This document shows, piece by piece, positions 41,461-51,087 of a stretch of DNA of 64,000 nucleotides. The stretch covers positions 1,899,001-1,963,000 of the forward strand of contig NZ_JALPKR020000002.1 of the NCBI RefSeq assembly GCF_023195515.1, given 5' to 3'. The notes under the pieces were generated by a model. It saw only the letters and a program-made list of their open reading frames with translations, ran no database searches and was not told where the DNA came from. Source of the stretch: Variovorax sp. S12S4. Its GTDB lineage: Bacteria > Pseudomonadota > Gammaproteobacteria > Burkholderiales > Burkholderiaceae_C. Numbering within the stretch: position 1 is the stretch's first letter; every line of letters begins with the position of its first letter. The position numbers and the translations under genes are program-made.

Positions 41461-43398
41461 GGCGTGCCTCCTTCAGTCGCTCCATCTCCTTGTCGTAGGC
41501 CTGCTGGAAAGCACGGCCGAAGACGGCCTGGAAATCATCTTCGACAGCCGCCGTGGTTTCCGCATGCAGCTTCTGCAACTGGCGCCACAGGCGCGCCTCG
41601 CGGCCGCCGGGCAGCAGCTTTTCGCCGAGGCCGCCGTCGTGCGGCGTGGCGTCGTTCAGCGCGGTGGGGTCGAAGCGCTTGAGCACCGTGAGCAGCGCGG
41701 CGCGCATGCCGGCCACCATGCCGAGCTGGTGCGATTGCAAATCCCCGAGCGCGTCGTGCACAGCCGCCTCGGGCGACAGAAAGCCGGGCATGCGCGCGCC
41801 GAACATCTGCATCAGCACGGCGCGCCCGTTGGGAAGAATCTTGAACGGGTTGTTTTCCTCGTCGACGATCATCGTGATCTCGGCACGCACTTCGCGCTTG
41901 AGCATGGCGCGCGACGAGAGCAGCTCGATGGTGCCGTCGGTGAACGCGCGCATGAGCCGGCCGAGGCGCCGCATGGCTTCGGCATCGAGCGGCTGCTGGC
42001 CGGCCACGTCGGGGACGCCGGCGCCTTCGAGAAAGGCCCTGAAGAGATCGTCCGACGAGGATGACGGCGATGTGGGCGCTGCCAGCGGCGCAGCTGCGGC
42101 GGCCACCGGCGAGGGGACAGCCAGCGGGGAGCGACAGGCTGGGGCGGCGGCATCGTCGCTGGCTCAGGCGGTGCGGCAGGTTTCGATGCCGATACTGCTG
42201 GTGCTGGTGCTGGTGCTGGTGCTGGTGGCGGCGCCTCCACCGGCACTGCAGCCACCTCCGCTTTCTTCGGCTTCGCGGCAGGCGGCGGATCGAAGGCCAC
42301 CGGGTTCGGCGGCCTGAACTGCGCGGACACTTCGCGCGCATGGTTCGAATGGCTGTGCCCTTGCGGCGCGGCGGCCGGCCTGGCCAGCAGGTCGAGTGCG
42401 GGATGCACCTCGCGCAGCGGGTCTTCTTGGGTCAGCGCGGTCGGGCGCGGATCGGAAAGCGGCGAGGGCGCGTTGCTGTCGGCGGCAAAGAAAGAGAGCG
42501 GGTCCACGCCGCGCTTCAGCGCCACGTCGGACATGTCGGTGGCCGCGTGGGGGTTCAGTTCGGAGAGTGGATCGACCGGATTCCGGCGCGCCTGCGAAGG
42601 CAGCTCGAAAGGTTCGTGCGCCATGGGGTCGGGCATGGGCTCGGGCGCGCTCTTTTCGCGGCGCGGCGCATTGGCGAGGATGGCGTCCCAGTCAGCCGCG
42701 GAGGGAATCTGCGAGGCGCTCGTGCGAGCACTCACCGGCGATGGCGATGGCGATGGCACCGGTGCAAGCGGTGAAGCAAACGCAGGTGCGGCAGCAGGCA
42801 TCGCCGGCAACGGCGCGGCCACAGGAGCCTCAGCGCGCGGCGGTGGCGGCGGTGGTGATGTGGGCGGCGGCATTGCCACAGTGACAGGTTGTGCATCGCC
42901 GATGGGCAGTGCGCCCGCGCCGAACAGGTCGGAGAACACGTCGGAAACCGGCGCCGCCGGCAGCAGCGAATCCATGGGCGCCTGCGCCATTGCACTGGGC
43001 GCGGGGACATCGCGCATCGGCGCGGCGGGCGGTGGTGAAGGCATCGACTCCACGGCTGCGGCAGGTGCCACTGCGGCCGTGCGATGGCCACTCGCCGCTT
43101 CGAGCACATAGCTCCCGATGGTCACGCGGTCGCCATCGGCCACTGGCGATTCTTCCTCGTGCTGCAGCGTGCGTCCGTTCACGCTGATGGGCAGCACCGC
43201 GCTCATGTTGCGAAGCACCTCGACGCCCTGCTCGTCGAAACGCACGGTGGCCTGCAGGCGCGAGATCTGCCGCTGCTCGTCGGGCAGCACCAGGTGGTTG
43301 TCGGGGCTGCGCCCGATGGTTCCGCCAGGCGCCGCGAGCAAGGCCGAAGGCCCCGATGTCACCGGCTTGCCGGCATGTTCGATCACCGTCCAACGCAT
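41453..43398 (-). pseudogene. tagH: T6SS-associated FHA-domain protein TagH (Fha1/ImpI), one-base frameshift in the linker
   Basis: ATG 43398 (GGAG upstream) opens an FHA domain (GGTIGRSPDNHLVLPDE, SRLQATVRFDEQGVEVLRN, NGRTL, DRVTIGSYVL), followed by about 330 residues of Pro/Ala-rich linker. The conserved C-terminal T6SS FHA domain (DDLFRAFLEGAGVPDVAG, MRRLGRLMRAFTDGTIELLSSRAMLKREVRAEITMI, NPFKILPNGRAVLMQMFG) is in another frame ending at 41453. The frames join at the plus-strand G4 run 42126-42129 if one G is added, giving a protein of about 648 residues. Phosphorylated by PpkA, it promotes T6SS assembly. Without repair the C-terminal domain is lost, which would probably impair secretion control. 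Confidence 0.88.
42195..42228. repeat. Hexanucleotide tandem repeat in the tagH linker
   Basis: CTGGTG is repeated about five times in a row on the plus strand, encoding Pro-Ala repeats in the TagH linker on the minus strand. In-frame loss or gain of units would change linker length without breaking the protein. It lies about 70 bases from the tagH frameshift, so local replication slippage is plausible. Confidence 0.75.
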
Positions 43399-43456
43399 GG
43401 CATCTCCGTGTTCATTTCGAGCTGCGGTGTGCTGCCGCTCAAAGCGCTCCAGGCGC

Positions 43457-43858
43457 TCAACGCTTCATCCGCTTGGCAGCCTCGAACGCGGGGCCCCACA
43501 CCGGGTGCTTGCGTTCGGCAACGCTCAGGTCGAAGTTGGGAAAAGCATCAAGCAGCTTGCGAAACTGCGTGCGGCATTCGGGCACCTGGTTGGCCACACA
43601 GTAGCTGAACGCCTCGAGCTTCATCGCGTCGAGTCGCGTGCCGGGCTCCGCCGCGTCGAACACCGAGACGCCGCCGCTCTTCAGCGTGGTCACGGCCTTG
43701 GCATAGTCGCCTTCGTCATACGCCTGCTGCGCGCGTTCGAGCGTGGTGCGCGCCACTTGCTGGCTCAGGCGTTCGGGTTGCGGTTCGGGCGGAGGCGTGG
43801 TGGTGCAACCGGCAGCGACAAATAAGGTGAGCGCCAAAGCAGGCAGACATGACTTCAA
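43457..43858 (-). CDS. tssQ: TssQ-family T6SS-associated lipoprotein
   Basis: I place the start at TTG 43858, which has GGAGAG upstream and directly precedes a lipoprotein signal (KSCLPALALTLFVAAGC, lipidated Cys18); the open frame continues further upstream without a signal-like start. The mature part has a TPR-like helix pair (LSQQVARTTLERAQQAYDEGDYAKAV, AMKLEAFSYCVANQVPECRTQFRKLLDAFPNFDL) and the family ending ERKHPVWGPAFEAAKR. TssQ lipoproteins accompany T6SS loci of Burkholderiales; their exact task is not settled. It is the first gene of the tssQ-tagH-pppA operon, divergent from tssJ across 132 bases. Confidence 0.85.
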   Translation of the reverse strand: MKSCLPALALTLFVAAGCTTTPPPEPQPERLSQQVARTTLERAQQAYDEGDYAKAVTTLKSGGVSVFDAAEPGTRLDAMKLEAFSYCVANQVPECRTQFRKLLDAFPNFDLSVAERKHPVWGPAFEAAKRMKR

Positions 43859-43990
43859 TCTTCTCTCCAACCTTGCGAAAGGCAATGAAAGGCAATGCTT
43901 GATAAGACTCGCGATGTTGCACGAGATATGCGACTCCGTTCGTGCGCACGACTTCGATAATATAGGCCGCGAACCATTGAGGGAGATCCC

Positions 43991-44506
43991 ATGCATCGAC
44001 GAACCTTGCTTCAAGGCGCACTTGCAACCGCACCGTTGTTTGGTGGCCTCAGTGGATGCGCATCGACGGCGAAGTCATTGCCCACACCCTATGCAGTCAC
44101 CATTCGCATCGACGATGGCGTCAACCCCGACGGGCGCGGCCAGCCGGCGCCGATTCTCGTCAAAGTCTTCGAACTGAAATCTTCCGGTAACTTTGAGACG
44201 GCAGACTACTTTGCACTACAGGACCGTGACCGCGAAACGCTTCTGACAGAGCTCGTGAACGCCGACCAGGCCATCATGCGCAGCGGCGAAGAGCGTGTCT
44301 TCAAGCGCGAAGCAGGACTCGACTCGCGTGCCATCGGCATCATCGCCGGCTATCGCAAGCTGGAGGCTTCGCGCTGGCGAATCGTCTTGCCGCTCAAGGA
44401 GCCGAAGCAAACCAATCTCTACAAGGTCTGGCAGTTTTCGCCGAGCGAGCAAAGCGTGCGCGTCGCCATTCGCAAGACGGGCATCGAGTTACTACCAAGT
44501 CGTTAA
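43991..44506 (+). CDS. tssJ: Type VI secretion outer-membrane lipoprotein TssJ
   Basis: 171 residues with a lipoprotein signal (RRTLLQGALATAPLFGGLSGC, Cys23) and the transthyretin-like TssJ fold: YAVTIRIDDGVNPDGRGQPAPILVKVFELKSSGNFETADYFAL, then ETLLTELV and the strands to LRVAIRK-type SVRVAIRKTGIELL. TssJ anchors the TssM periplasmic domain to the outer membrane. Its promoter region is shared with the divergent tssQ; a GATAATAT sequence at about 43958 could be its -10 element, but no matching -35 is clear. It is followed by a 162-base leader before tssK. Confidence 0.95.
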   Translation: MHRRTLLQGALATAPLFGGLSGCASTAKSLPTPYAVTIRIDDGVNPDGRGQPAPILVKVFELKSSGNFETADYFALQDRDRETLLTELVNADQAIMRSGEERVFKREAGLDSRAIGIIAGYRKLEASRWRIVLPLKEPKQTNLYKVWQFSPSEQSVRVAIRKTGIELLPSR

Positions 44507-44609
44507 TTTCTCTGCTTTGTAGCTAAAAAGTGCGAGCAATTCGCACGAGAAATTCGGTGCAAAACGTAAGAAGCGCCGTGTAGCATCAGAGAAAAATAAT
44601 GAATCAATC

Positions 44610-44661
44610 GGGAGGACGTCAGCAAGCGCCTCCCGCTTCAGTGTGGGCACTCCCCAGGAGG
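44610..44661 (+). promoter_or_regulatory. Potential RNA switch in the tssK leader
   Basis: GGGAGG (44610-44615) can pair with CCTCCC (44629-44634). The same CCTCC can instead pair with GGAGG (44657-44661), which is the tssK Shine-Dalgarno. Two mutually exclusive hairpins would expose or hide the ribosome site. GGA motifs of the CsrA/RsmA type are also present. A separate palindrome, GTGCGA-GCAAT-TCGCAC, lies at 44530-44546. Function is inferred from pairing only. Confidence 0.35.
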
Positions 44662-44668
44662 TTCTTTG

Positions 44669-46045
44669 GTGACAGTTCGCAATCCGGGCGCCGGCAGGCA
44701 TGGCGCCCATCCGCAGGCGTTGGCGAATCGTGTGGTGTGGTCCGAAGGCATGTACCTGCGGCCCCAGCATTTCCAGCAGCTGGAACGCTATGTCGAGCAG
44801 TACGTCACTCGCCGCACGGCGGGCCTGCAAGGTGCCTACTGGGGATGGCTTCACCTGGACATCGACCGCGATGCCTATGCGCTCGGCCGCGTGTCGTTGC
44901 TTGGCGGTGCCGGCGTGCTGCCCGACGGCACACCGTTCTCGTTCGGCGCCGAAGATGCACCGCTTCCTTATGAAGTGCCGAGCGACCTGACCGACGAACT
45001 CATCGTGCTTGCATTGCCGCTGCGCCGCACCGGCAGCGAAGAAGTCATCTTCTCGGAAGACGAAGGATCGGCCGCGCGTTTCGGCGTGATCGAGCGCGAG
45101 GTGGCCGACGGCAACGCCGTGGCGCTCGGCCCCGCGGTGCTGCAGCTCGCAAAGCCGCGCCTGCGCCTGGCGCGCGCATCGTCGCTGTCGGCGGAGTGGC
45201 AGGCCATTGGCGCGGTGCGCGTGATCGAGCGCCGCACCGACCACAAGCTGGTGGTCGATGCCAACTACATTCCGCCGGTGCTCGATGCGTCGGCGCACGC
45301 CATGCTGCGCAGCATGATCGCCGAGCTTCATGGCCTGCTCACGCAGCGCTCCGAAGCCTTGGCATCGCGCCTTTCGCAGCCGGGCCGCGGCGGCGTGAGC
45401 GAGGTATCCGATTTTCTCTTGCTGGAGCTGGTCAACCGCTACCTCGCAACCACCTGGCATGCGCAGCAGGCGGTGCAGGTGCACCCCGAGCAGCTGTTCA
45501 CCGACTGGCTCAAGCTGGCCTGCCACCTGGCCACGCACACATCGCCCACGCGGCGCCCCGTGGTGTGGCCGGTGTACGACCACGACAACCTCAATGAAAG
45601 CATCCGGCCGTTGATGGAAGAGCTGCGGCGCTCGCTCTCGGCGGTGCTCGAGCAGAGCGCCATCGCCATCGAGCTCGAAGAGCGCAGCCACGGCGTGCGC
45701 GTGGGCCGCATGCCCGACCCGGTGCTGGTGCGCAACGCGGGCTTCGTGCTCGCGGTGCATGCGGACCTGCCCGCCGATGCCATCCAGCAGCGCTTTCCCA
45801 CGCAGGTCAAGATCGGTTCGGTCGAGCGCATTCGCGACCTGGTGCAGCTGCAGCTGCCCGGCGTCACGGTGCGGCCGCTGCCGGTGGCGCCGCGGCAGAT
45901 TCCATACAACGCGGGCTACCACTACTTCGAGCTCGACAAGACCGGCGACATGTGGCGCCAGCTCGAAAAATCGGGCGGCGTTGCAATGCACCTGGCCGGC
46001 GAATTTCCAGGCTTGGCCATGGAGTTCTGGGCCATTCGTCCGTGA
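44669..46045 (+). CDS. tssK: Type VI secretion baseplate protein TssK
   Basis: I prefer GTG 44669, seven bases after AGGAGG (458 residues). The TssK N-terminal shoulder is unmistakable: NRVVWSEGMYLRPQHFQQLERYVEQYV, GLQGAYWGWLHLDIDRDAY. It continues with VYDHDNLNESIRPLMEELRRSLS and the C-terminal receptor-binding-like domain ending YNAGYHYFELDKTG...GVAMHLAGEFPGLAMEFWAIRP. TssK trimers link the baseplate wedges to the TssLM membrane complex. Confidence 0.97.
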   Translation: MTVRNPGAGRHGAHPQALANRVVWSEGMYLRPQHFQQLERYVEQYVTRRTAGLQGAYWGWLHLDIDRDAYALGRVSLLGGAGVLPDGTPFSFGAEDAPLPYEVPSDLTDELIVLALPLRRTGSEEVIFSEDEGSAARFGVIEREVADGNAVALGPAVLQLAKPRLRLARASSLSAEWQAIGAVRVIERRTDHKLVVDANYIPPVLDASAHAMLRSMIAELHGLLTQRSEALASRLSQPGRGGVSEVSDFLLLELVNRYLATTWHAQQAVQVHPEQLFTDWLKLACHLATHTSPTRRPVVWPVYDHDNLNESIRPLMEELRRSLSAVLEQSAIAIELEERSHGVRVGRMPDPVLVRNAGFVLAVHADLPADAIQQRFPTQVKIGSVERIRDLVQLQLPGVTVRPLPVAPRQIPYNAGYHYFELDKTGDMWRQLEKSGGVAMHLAGEFPGLAMEFWAIRP

Positions 46046-46053
46046 GGGACCCT

Positions 46054-47451
46054 ATGAACGGTGTCAACGACATGGCTGTCGGTCCGGGTGGCTTCGTGCC
46101 TCCGAACCCGGGCGGCGGCAACAACGGCAATAGCGGCCACGGTGGCGGCATTGGCAATGGGGACGCAGCGGGCATGTCCCCGGCATCGCGCGGCCTCGGC
46201 CAGCAGCCCCAGTCATTCACCGCATGGCACGACGCGCGGCGTCCGCATGCGGGCGACACGGCGCTCGCGGGCAACAACCCGCTCGTCGCGGCGGCCAACC
46301 CGCTGCTCGACCTGATTCCGCAAATTCGCGCCACAGGCCACCACGACGCGCCCGCGCAATTGCGCGAGCACCTGGTAGACGAGGTCAGGCGCTTCGAAAC
46401 GCGCGCGCAGCAAAGCGGCATTGCGCCCGAGGTGATCATCGGCGCGCGCTACTGCCTGTGCACCGCGGTCGACGAGGCCGCCGCGCTCACGCCGTGGGGC
46501 GGCAGCATCTGGTCGTCGCAGAGCTTGCTCGTGATGTTCCACAACGAGACCTGGGGCGGCGAAAAGTTCTTCCAGTTGCTGTCGCGCCTGGTGCAGAACC
46601 CCCAGCAGCATCTGCAGCTCATCGAGCTCATCTACTTCTGCCTGGCCATGGGCTTCGAAGGGCGTTTCCGCGTCATCGACAACGGGCGCACGCAGCTTGA
46701 AACGCTCAAACAGCGCCTGCTGCAGATCATTCGGCAGACGCGCGGAGAAATTGCCGTGCCGCTGTCTCCGCACTGGCAGGACGCAAGCGCGCCGGTGCGC
46801 CGCACGCGCAACTGGCTGCCGCTGTGGGCCGTGGGCGCCGTGGCGGCAGTGCTGCTGGTGCTGGTGTTCGGTGTGCTCACCTTCAGCCTGGCCGGCCGCT
46901 CCGACGGTGCGTTCTCGGCCGTGAACGCGGTGCGCCTGCCGCAGACCGCGCGTGCTGTCGCCTTGCCGGCGCCGCAGCCGCGCCTGCAGCGTTTTCTCGA
47001 ACCCGAGATCCGCGACGGTTTGCTGACCGTGCGCGACGAGGCCGACCGCAGCGTGGTGGTGCTGCGCGGCGACGGCCTGTTCGCATCGGGCTCCGACCGC
47101 GTGCTCGACCGCTATGCGCCCGTGCTCGCACGCGTGGCCGATGCGCTCAATTCGGTGGAAGGCAATGTGCTGATCAGCGGCTTCAGCGATGACCAGCCGA
47201 TTCGCAGCGTTCGCTTTCCGTCCAACTGGCAGCTCTCGCAGGCGCGTGCCGATGCCGTCAAGAAGATGATTGCCACGCGTGTCACGCGGCCCGAGCGCCT
47301 GCGCGCCGAAGGCCGGGGCGATGCCGACCCGCTGGTACCCAACGACTCACCCGCCAACCGTGCGCGCAACCGGCGTGTGGAAGTGACGCTGCTCGTGGCG
47401 CCCGTGGCGGCGGCCAACGCCACCACAGCGCCGCAGGGAGGAGCCCGCTGA
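46054..47451 (+). CDS. tssL: Type VI secretion protein TssL with C-terminal OmpA peptidoglycan-binding domain
   Basis: 465 residues from ATG 46054, eight bases after tssK. A Gly/Asn-rich N-terminus of about 55 residues precedes the DotU/IcmH cytoplasmic helical domain (NPLVAAANPLLDLIPQIR, RYCLCTAVDEAAALTPWGG, LVMFHNETWGGEKFFQLL, IYFCLAMGFEGRFR). One membrane helix lies near 254-279 (LPLWAVGAVAAVLLVLVFGVLTFSL). The periplasmic OmpA-like domain (about 335-460; NVLISGFSDDQPI, NWQLSQARADAVKKMI, NRARNRRVEVTL) anchors the complex to peptidoglycan, so no separate TagL is needed. TGATG overlap with tssM. Confidence 0.96.
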   Translation: MNGVNDMAVGPGGFVPPNPGGGNNGNSGHGGGIGNGDAAGMSPASRGLGQQPQSFTAWHDARRPHAGDTALAGNNPLVAAANPLLDLIPQIRATGHHDAPAQLREHLVDEVRRFETRAQQSGIAPEVIIGARYCLCTAVDEAAALTPWGGSIWSSQSLLVMFHNETWGGEKFFQLLSRLVQNPQQHLQLIELIYFCLAMGFEGRFRVIDNGRTQLETLKQRLLQIIRQTRGEIAVPLSPHWQDASAPVRRTRNWLPLWAVGAVAAVLLVLVFGVLTFSLAGRSDGAFSAVNAVRLPQTARAVALPAPQPRLQRFLEPEIRDGLLTVRDEADRSVVVLRGDGLFASGSDRVLDRYAPVLARVADALNSVEGNVLISGFSDDQPIRSVRFPSNWQLSQARADAVKKMIATRVTRPERLRAEGRGDADPLVPNDSPANRARNRRVEVTLLVAPVAAANATTAPQGGAR

Positions 47452-50400
47452 TGCTGCGCGCGATTTTCCGTTTTCTCGTGAGCCGCGACCTGTGGGTCTT
47501 TTTCGGTCTGTTGGCTGTCGCGTTCCTGATCTGGGTCATCGGCCCCGTCATCGCGGTGGGCCGCTACCGGCCGTTCGAAAGCGAGTTCGTCCGCATCGTG
47601 GTCATCGCGCTGATGTTCACGATCTGGATTGCGCGGGTGCTCTACCGCAAGTGGCGCGAGCGGCGGCTCAATGCGCAACTGCTCAACCAGCTGCGCACCC
47701 CCAGCGCGAAAGAAAAGGCCGCCAAGCCCGAAGACGCACCCGAGATCAAGGAGCTGCAAAGCGGCTTCACCGATGCCACGGCCATATTGAAGAACATGCG
47801 CTTCGGCTCGGGTGCCGAAGGCAAGGCCGCGGGCCGCTTTGCCGTGTTCGACCGGCAGTACCTGTACCAGCTGCCCTGGTACATCTTCATCGGTGCGCCG
47901 GGCTCGGGCAAGACCACCGCGCTGGTCAACTCCGACCTCGACTTTCCGCTGGCCGACCAGCTCGGCAAGGCCGCGGTGCGCGGCATTGGCGGCACGCGCA
48001 ACTGCGACTGGTGGTTCACCAACGAGGCGGTACTCATCGACACCGCCGGGCGCTACACCACGCACGAGAGCAACCGCGAAACCGACGAGAGCGAGTGGAA
48101 GGGCTTTCTCGACCTGCTGAAGAAGTTCAGGCCGCGCCAGCCGATCAACGGCGCGATTCTCACCATCAGCATTGCCGACCTGCCCCTGGCCGACGACGCA
48201 CAGCGCGCGCGCCACGCCATGGCGCTGCGCAAGCGGCTGCTCGAGCTGCGCAACGACCTGGGCATCAACTTTCCGGTGTACGTGCTGGTTACCAAGACCG
48301 ACTTGCTGGCCGGCTTCAACGAGTACTTCGGCTCGCTGGGCCGGGCCGAGCGCTCGCAGGTGTGGGGCTTTACCTTTCCCATCGACGCCAACCCGGCGGA
48401 CCCGGCCAAGGCCGACCTGCGCGAGCGCTTCCACCAGGAATACAAGCTGCTCCACCAGCGCCTGGACGAGCGCCTGCCCGAGTTGCTGGCGGCCGAGCCC
48501 GACCAGATGCGCCGCGCGCAGGCCTACCTGCTGCCGCAGCAGTTCGCAAGCTTCGAGGACATCCTGGGCACCTTCCTGGCCGACGTGTTCAACCCCTCTA
48601 AATTCGAAGTCGCGCCGATGCTGCGCGGCGTGTACTTCACCAGCGGCACGCAGGAGGGCACCGCCTTCGACCGCGTGATGGGCGCCATCAAGCGCTACCT
48701 GCAGGTCAACGCGCCGCCGGCGCCGCCGCCGGGTCCTGGAAAGAGCTACTTTTTGAAGGAGCTGCTGCAGCAGGTGATCTTCCGCGACGCGGGCGTGGCC
48801 GGCACCAACCTGAGCTGGTATCGGCGCAAGCGGGCCATCGACCTGGCCGGCTACAGCCTGATCGGCGTGCTGCTGGTGGTGTTGCTGGGCGCCTGCGTGA
48901 ACAGCTGGCGCAACAACAGCGACTACGTGGCCGAGGTCGACAACAACGCGAAGGCCTTCAACAAGGCCGCGGCCCGTGACGAGCTGCCGACGGTGGTCGA
49001 TTCGAACAGCGACATCGCCAGCTCGCTGCTGGTGCTCGACCGGCTGCGCGACCTGCCCAAGTCGAGCCAGTTCGACATCGGCGATCCGCCGGTGAGCTAC
49101 CGCTTCGGCCTTTACCAGGGCGACAAGCTGCAGGCCGCAACCGATGGCGTCTACCAGCGCGCGCTCGAAAGCGTGCTGCTGCCGCAGGCGGCCCAGCGCG
49201 TGGAGCAGGCGCTGCGCGAAGCCTCGAAGACCGATGCCGAATACAGCTACGAGGCGCTCAAGGCCTACCTCATGCTGTATGACGCCGAGCGCTACGACGC
49301 CGACTTTTTGCAGGCCTGGCTGCTTACCGACGTGGACCGCAAGATAGGCGCTGCCCTCACGCGCGAGCAGCGCGCCAACCTGGAGACGCATCTGCAGGCG
49401 CTGTTCGCGGGGCGCGTGGTGACATCGCCCTTTGCCAAGGACGACCGGCTCGTGGTCGAGACGCGCGACCGCCTGGCCGGCGTGCCGCTGGCGCAGCGAT
49501 CCTATGCGCGGCTGCGGCGCATCCTGCTGCAGACCAGCCCGCCCAACGCCTTCAGCATTGCCGAGGCGGGCGGTGCCGAGTCGGCGCTGGTCATCAAGCG
49601 CGCCAGCGGCAAGCCGCTGACCGACGGCATTCCGACGCTCTTCACCTACCGCGGCTACTGGGACATCTTCGACAAGCGCATGGCCGAGACCACGCTCGCG
49701 CTCGAACAGGAAGACCGCTGGGTGCTGCAGATCCGTGCGCCGGGCATGACCGACATCACCTCGCGCGAGCTGCTGCTGCGCGAGGTGCGCCGGCTCTACC
49801 TCACCGACTACATCCGCATTTGGGACGAGTACCTGGCCGACATTCGCCTGGCCGACAGCCGCTCGCTGTTGCAGAGCATCCAGATGACGCGCGTGCTCTC
49901 GACCTCGGAGTCGCCGATGTCGCGCCTCATTCGCGGCGCAGCGCGCGAGACCGACCTGCTGCGCAACCACGACGAGGCTGCACGCAGCCTGCTCGACCAG
50001 GCGCAGAACCGCGTGGCCAGCACGCGCGAGCGCATCGAGCAGCTCATTGGCCAGCCCGACGGCAGCCAGCGCCGCAACACCGCGCCGGACCGGCCCGAGT
50101 CGCTGGTGGACAACCACTTTGCGCCGCTGCGCCGCATGGTGACGGCGCCCAAGGCGGGCGGGCAGGCGCCCATCGACGCCACCGCGGCGCTCATCAACGA
50201 GCTCTACACCTTCCTTACCGCCACCGACACCGCATTGCGCAGCGGCAACATTCCGCCGTCGGGCGACGCGGTCACCAAGGTGCAGGCGGAGGCGGGCCGC
50301 CTGCCGGTGCCGTTCCAGGGCATGCTGAACGATCTCTCGGCCACCGCGTCGTCCAAGGCCGCGGCCGTGACGCGGCAGAACATCGGTCAGAGCGCGGCGG

Positions 50401-51086
50401 CCACCATCGGCCAGTTCTGCAACCAGGCCATTGCGGGGCGCTATCCGTTTTCGCGCGGCTCCAACCGCGATGTGGCGGCCGGCGACTTTGCGCAGCTGTT
50501 TTCGCCGGGCGGCATGATGGACGACTTCTTCCAGAAGAACCTCGCTTCGCAGGTCGATACGTCTGTCAACCCATGGGCCTTCAAGAAGGGCGTGGACGGC
50601 AGCTCGCCGGGGCGCTCGTCGTATCTCGACTCGTTCCAGAAGGCGCAGGCGATCCGCGATGTGTTCTTTACCGGCATGGCCGGCGGACGCACGCCGTCGT
50701 TCACCATCGACATCCGGCCCGAGGACATGGACGCCGCGCTCACCCAGTTCACGCTCGACATCGACGGGCAGACGGTGCGCTATGCACATGGCCCGCAGGC
50801 GCCCAGCACCGTGAAGTGGCCCGGCCCGCGCAACAGCAACCAGGTGCGGCTGCAGGTGACCACCGCCAACGGCACGCCGGCCGGCGGCATCGTGACCGAA
50901 GGGCCGTGGGCGCTGCACCGGCTTTTCGACAAGGCCTCGGTTTCGGCCGGCCGGTCGCCCGAGTCGTTCAATGCGACCTTCGACATGCAGGGCAAGAAGG
51001 TGGTGCTGGCGGTGACCGCGAACAGCGTCTACAACCCGCTGCGGCTGAGCCAGATGAACGGCTTCTCATGCCCGGGAAAGTCGTGA
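47451..51086 (+). CDS. tssM: Type VI secretion membrane protein TssM (IcmF)
   Basis: 1211 residues. Two N-terminal membrane helices (LWVFFGLLAVAFLIWVIGPVI; FVRIVVIALMFTIWIARVL) flank a short loop. A cytoplasmic GTPase-like domain carries Walker A GAPGSGKTTAL near 147 and DTAGRY. A third helix (LIGVLLVVLLGACV) near residue 470 leads to the long periplasmic domain ending in the TssJ-binding beta region (KWPGPRNSNQVRLQVT, GPWALHRLFDKASV, FNATFDMQGKKVVLAV). TssM spans the envelope and binds TssJ and TssL. The Walker motifs are intact, which is not universal in this family. Confidence 0.97.
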   Translation: MLRAIFRFLVSRDLWVFFGLLAVAFLIWVIGPVIAVGRYRPFESEFVRIVVIALMFTIWIARVLYRKWRERRLNAQLLNQLRTPSAKEKAAKPEDAPEIKELQSGFTDATAILKNMRFGSGAEGKAAGRFAVFDRQYLYQLPWYIFIGAPGSGKTTALVNSDLDFPLADQLGKAAVRGIGGTRNCDWWFTNEAVLIDTAGRYTTHESNRETDESEWKGFLDLLKKFRPRQPINGAILTISIADLPLADDAQRARHAMALRKRLLELRNDLGINFPVYVLVTKTDLLAGFNEYFGSLGRAERSQVWGFTFPIDANPADPAKADLRERFHQEYKLLHQRLDERLPELLAAEPDQMRRAQAYLLPQQFASFEDILGTFLADVFNPSKFEVAPMLRGVYFTSGTQEGTAFDRVMGAIKRYLQVNAPPAPPPGPGKSYFLKELLQQVIFRDAGVAGTNLSWYRRKRAIDLAGYSLIGVLLVVLLGACVNSWRNNSDYVAEVDNNAKAFNKAAARDELPTVVDSNSDIASSLLVLDRLRDLPKSSQFDIGDPPVSYRFGLYQGDKLQAATDGVYQRALESVLLPQAAQRVEQALREASKTDAEYSYEALKAYLMLYDAERYDADFLQAWLLTDVDRKIGAALTREQRANLETHLQALFAGRVVTSPFAKDDRLVVETRDRLAGVPLAQRSYARLRRILLQTSPPNAFSIAEAGGAESALVIKRASGKPLTDGIPTLFTYRGYWDIFDKRMAETTLALEQEDRWVLQIRAPGMTDITSRELLLREVRRLYLTDYIRIWDEYLADIRLADSRSLLQSIQMTRVLSTSESPMSRLIRGAARETDLLRNHDEAARSLLDQAQNRVASTRERIEQLIGQPDGSQRRNTAPDRPESLVDNHFAPLRRMVTAPKAGGQAPIDATAALINELYTFLTATDTALRSGNIPPSGDAVTKVQAEAGRLPVPFQGMLNDLSATASSKAAAVTRQNIGQSAAATIGQFCNQAIAGRYPFSRGSNRDVAAGDFAQLFSPGGMMDDFFQKNLASQVDTSVNPWAFKKGVDGSSPGRSSYLDSFQKAQAIRDVFFTGMAGGRTPSFTIDIRPEDMDAALTQFTLDIDGQTVRYAHGPQAPSTVKWPGPRNSNQVRLQVTTANGTPAGGIVTEGPWALHRLFDKASVSAGRSPESFNATFDMQGKKVVLAVTANSVYNPLRLSQMNGFSCPGKS

Positions 51087-51087
51087 G

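Noticed and set aside
47112..50918. 1268-codon open frame on the minus strand opposite tssM
   Set aside because: It mirrors a well-supported TssM; its composition is Arg/Ala/Gln/His-rich without domains, as expected for antisense of high-GC coding DNA.
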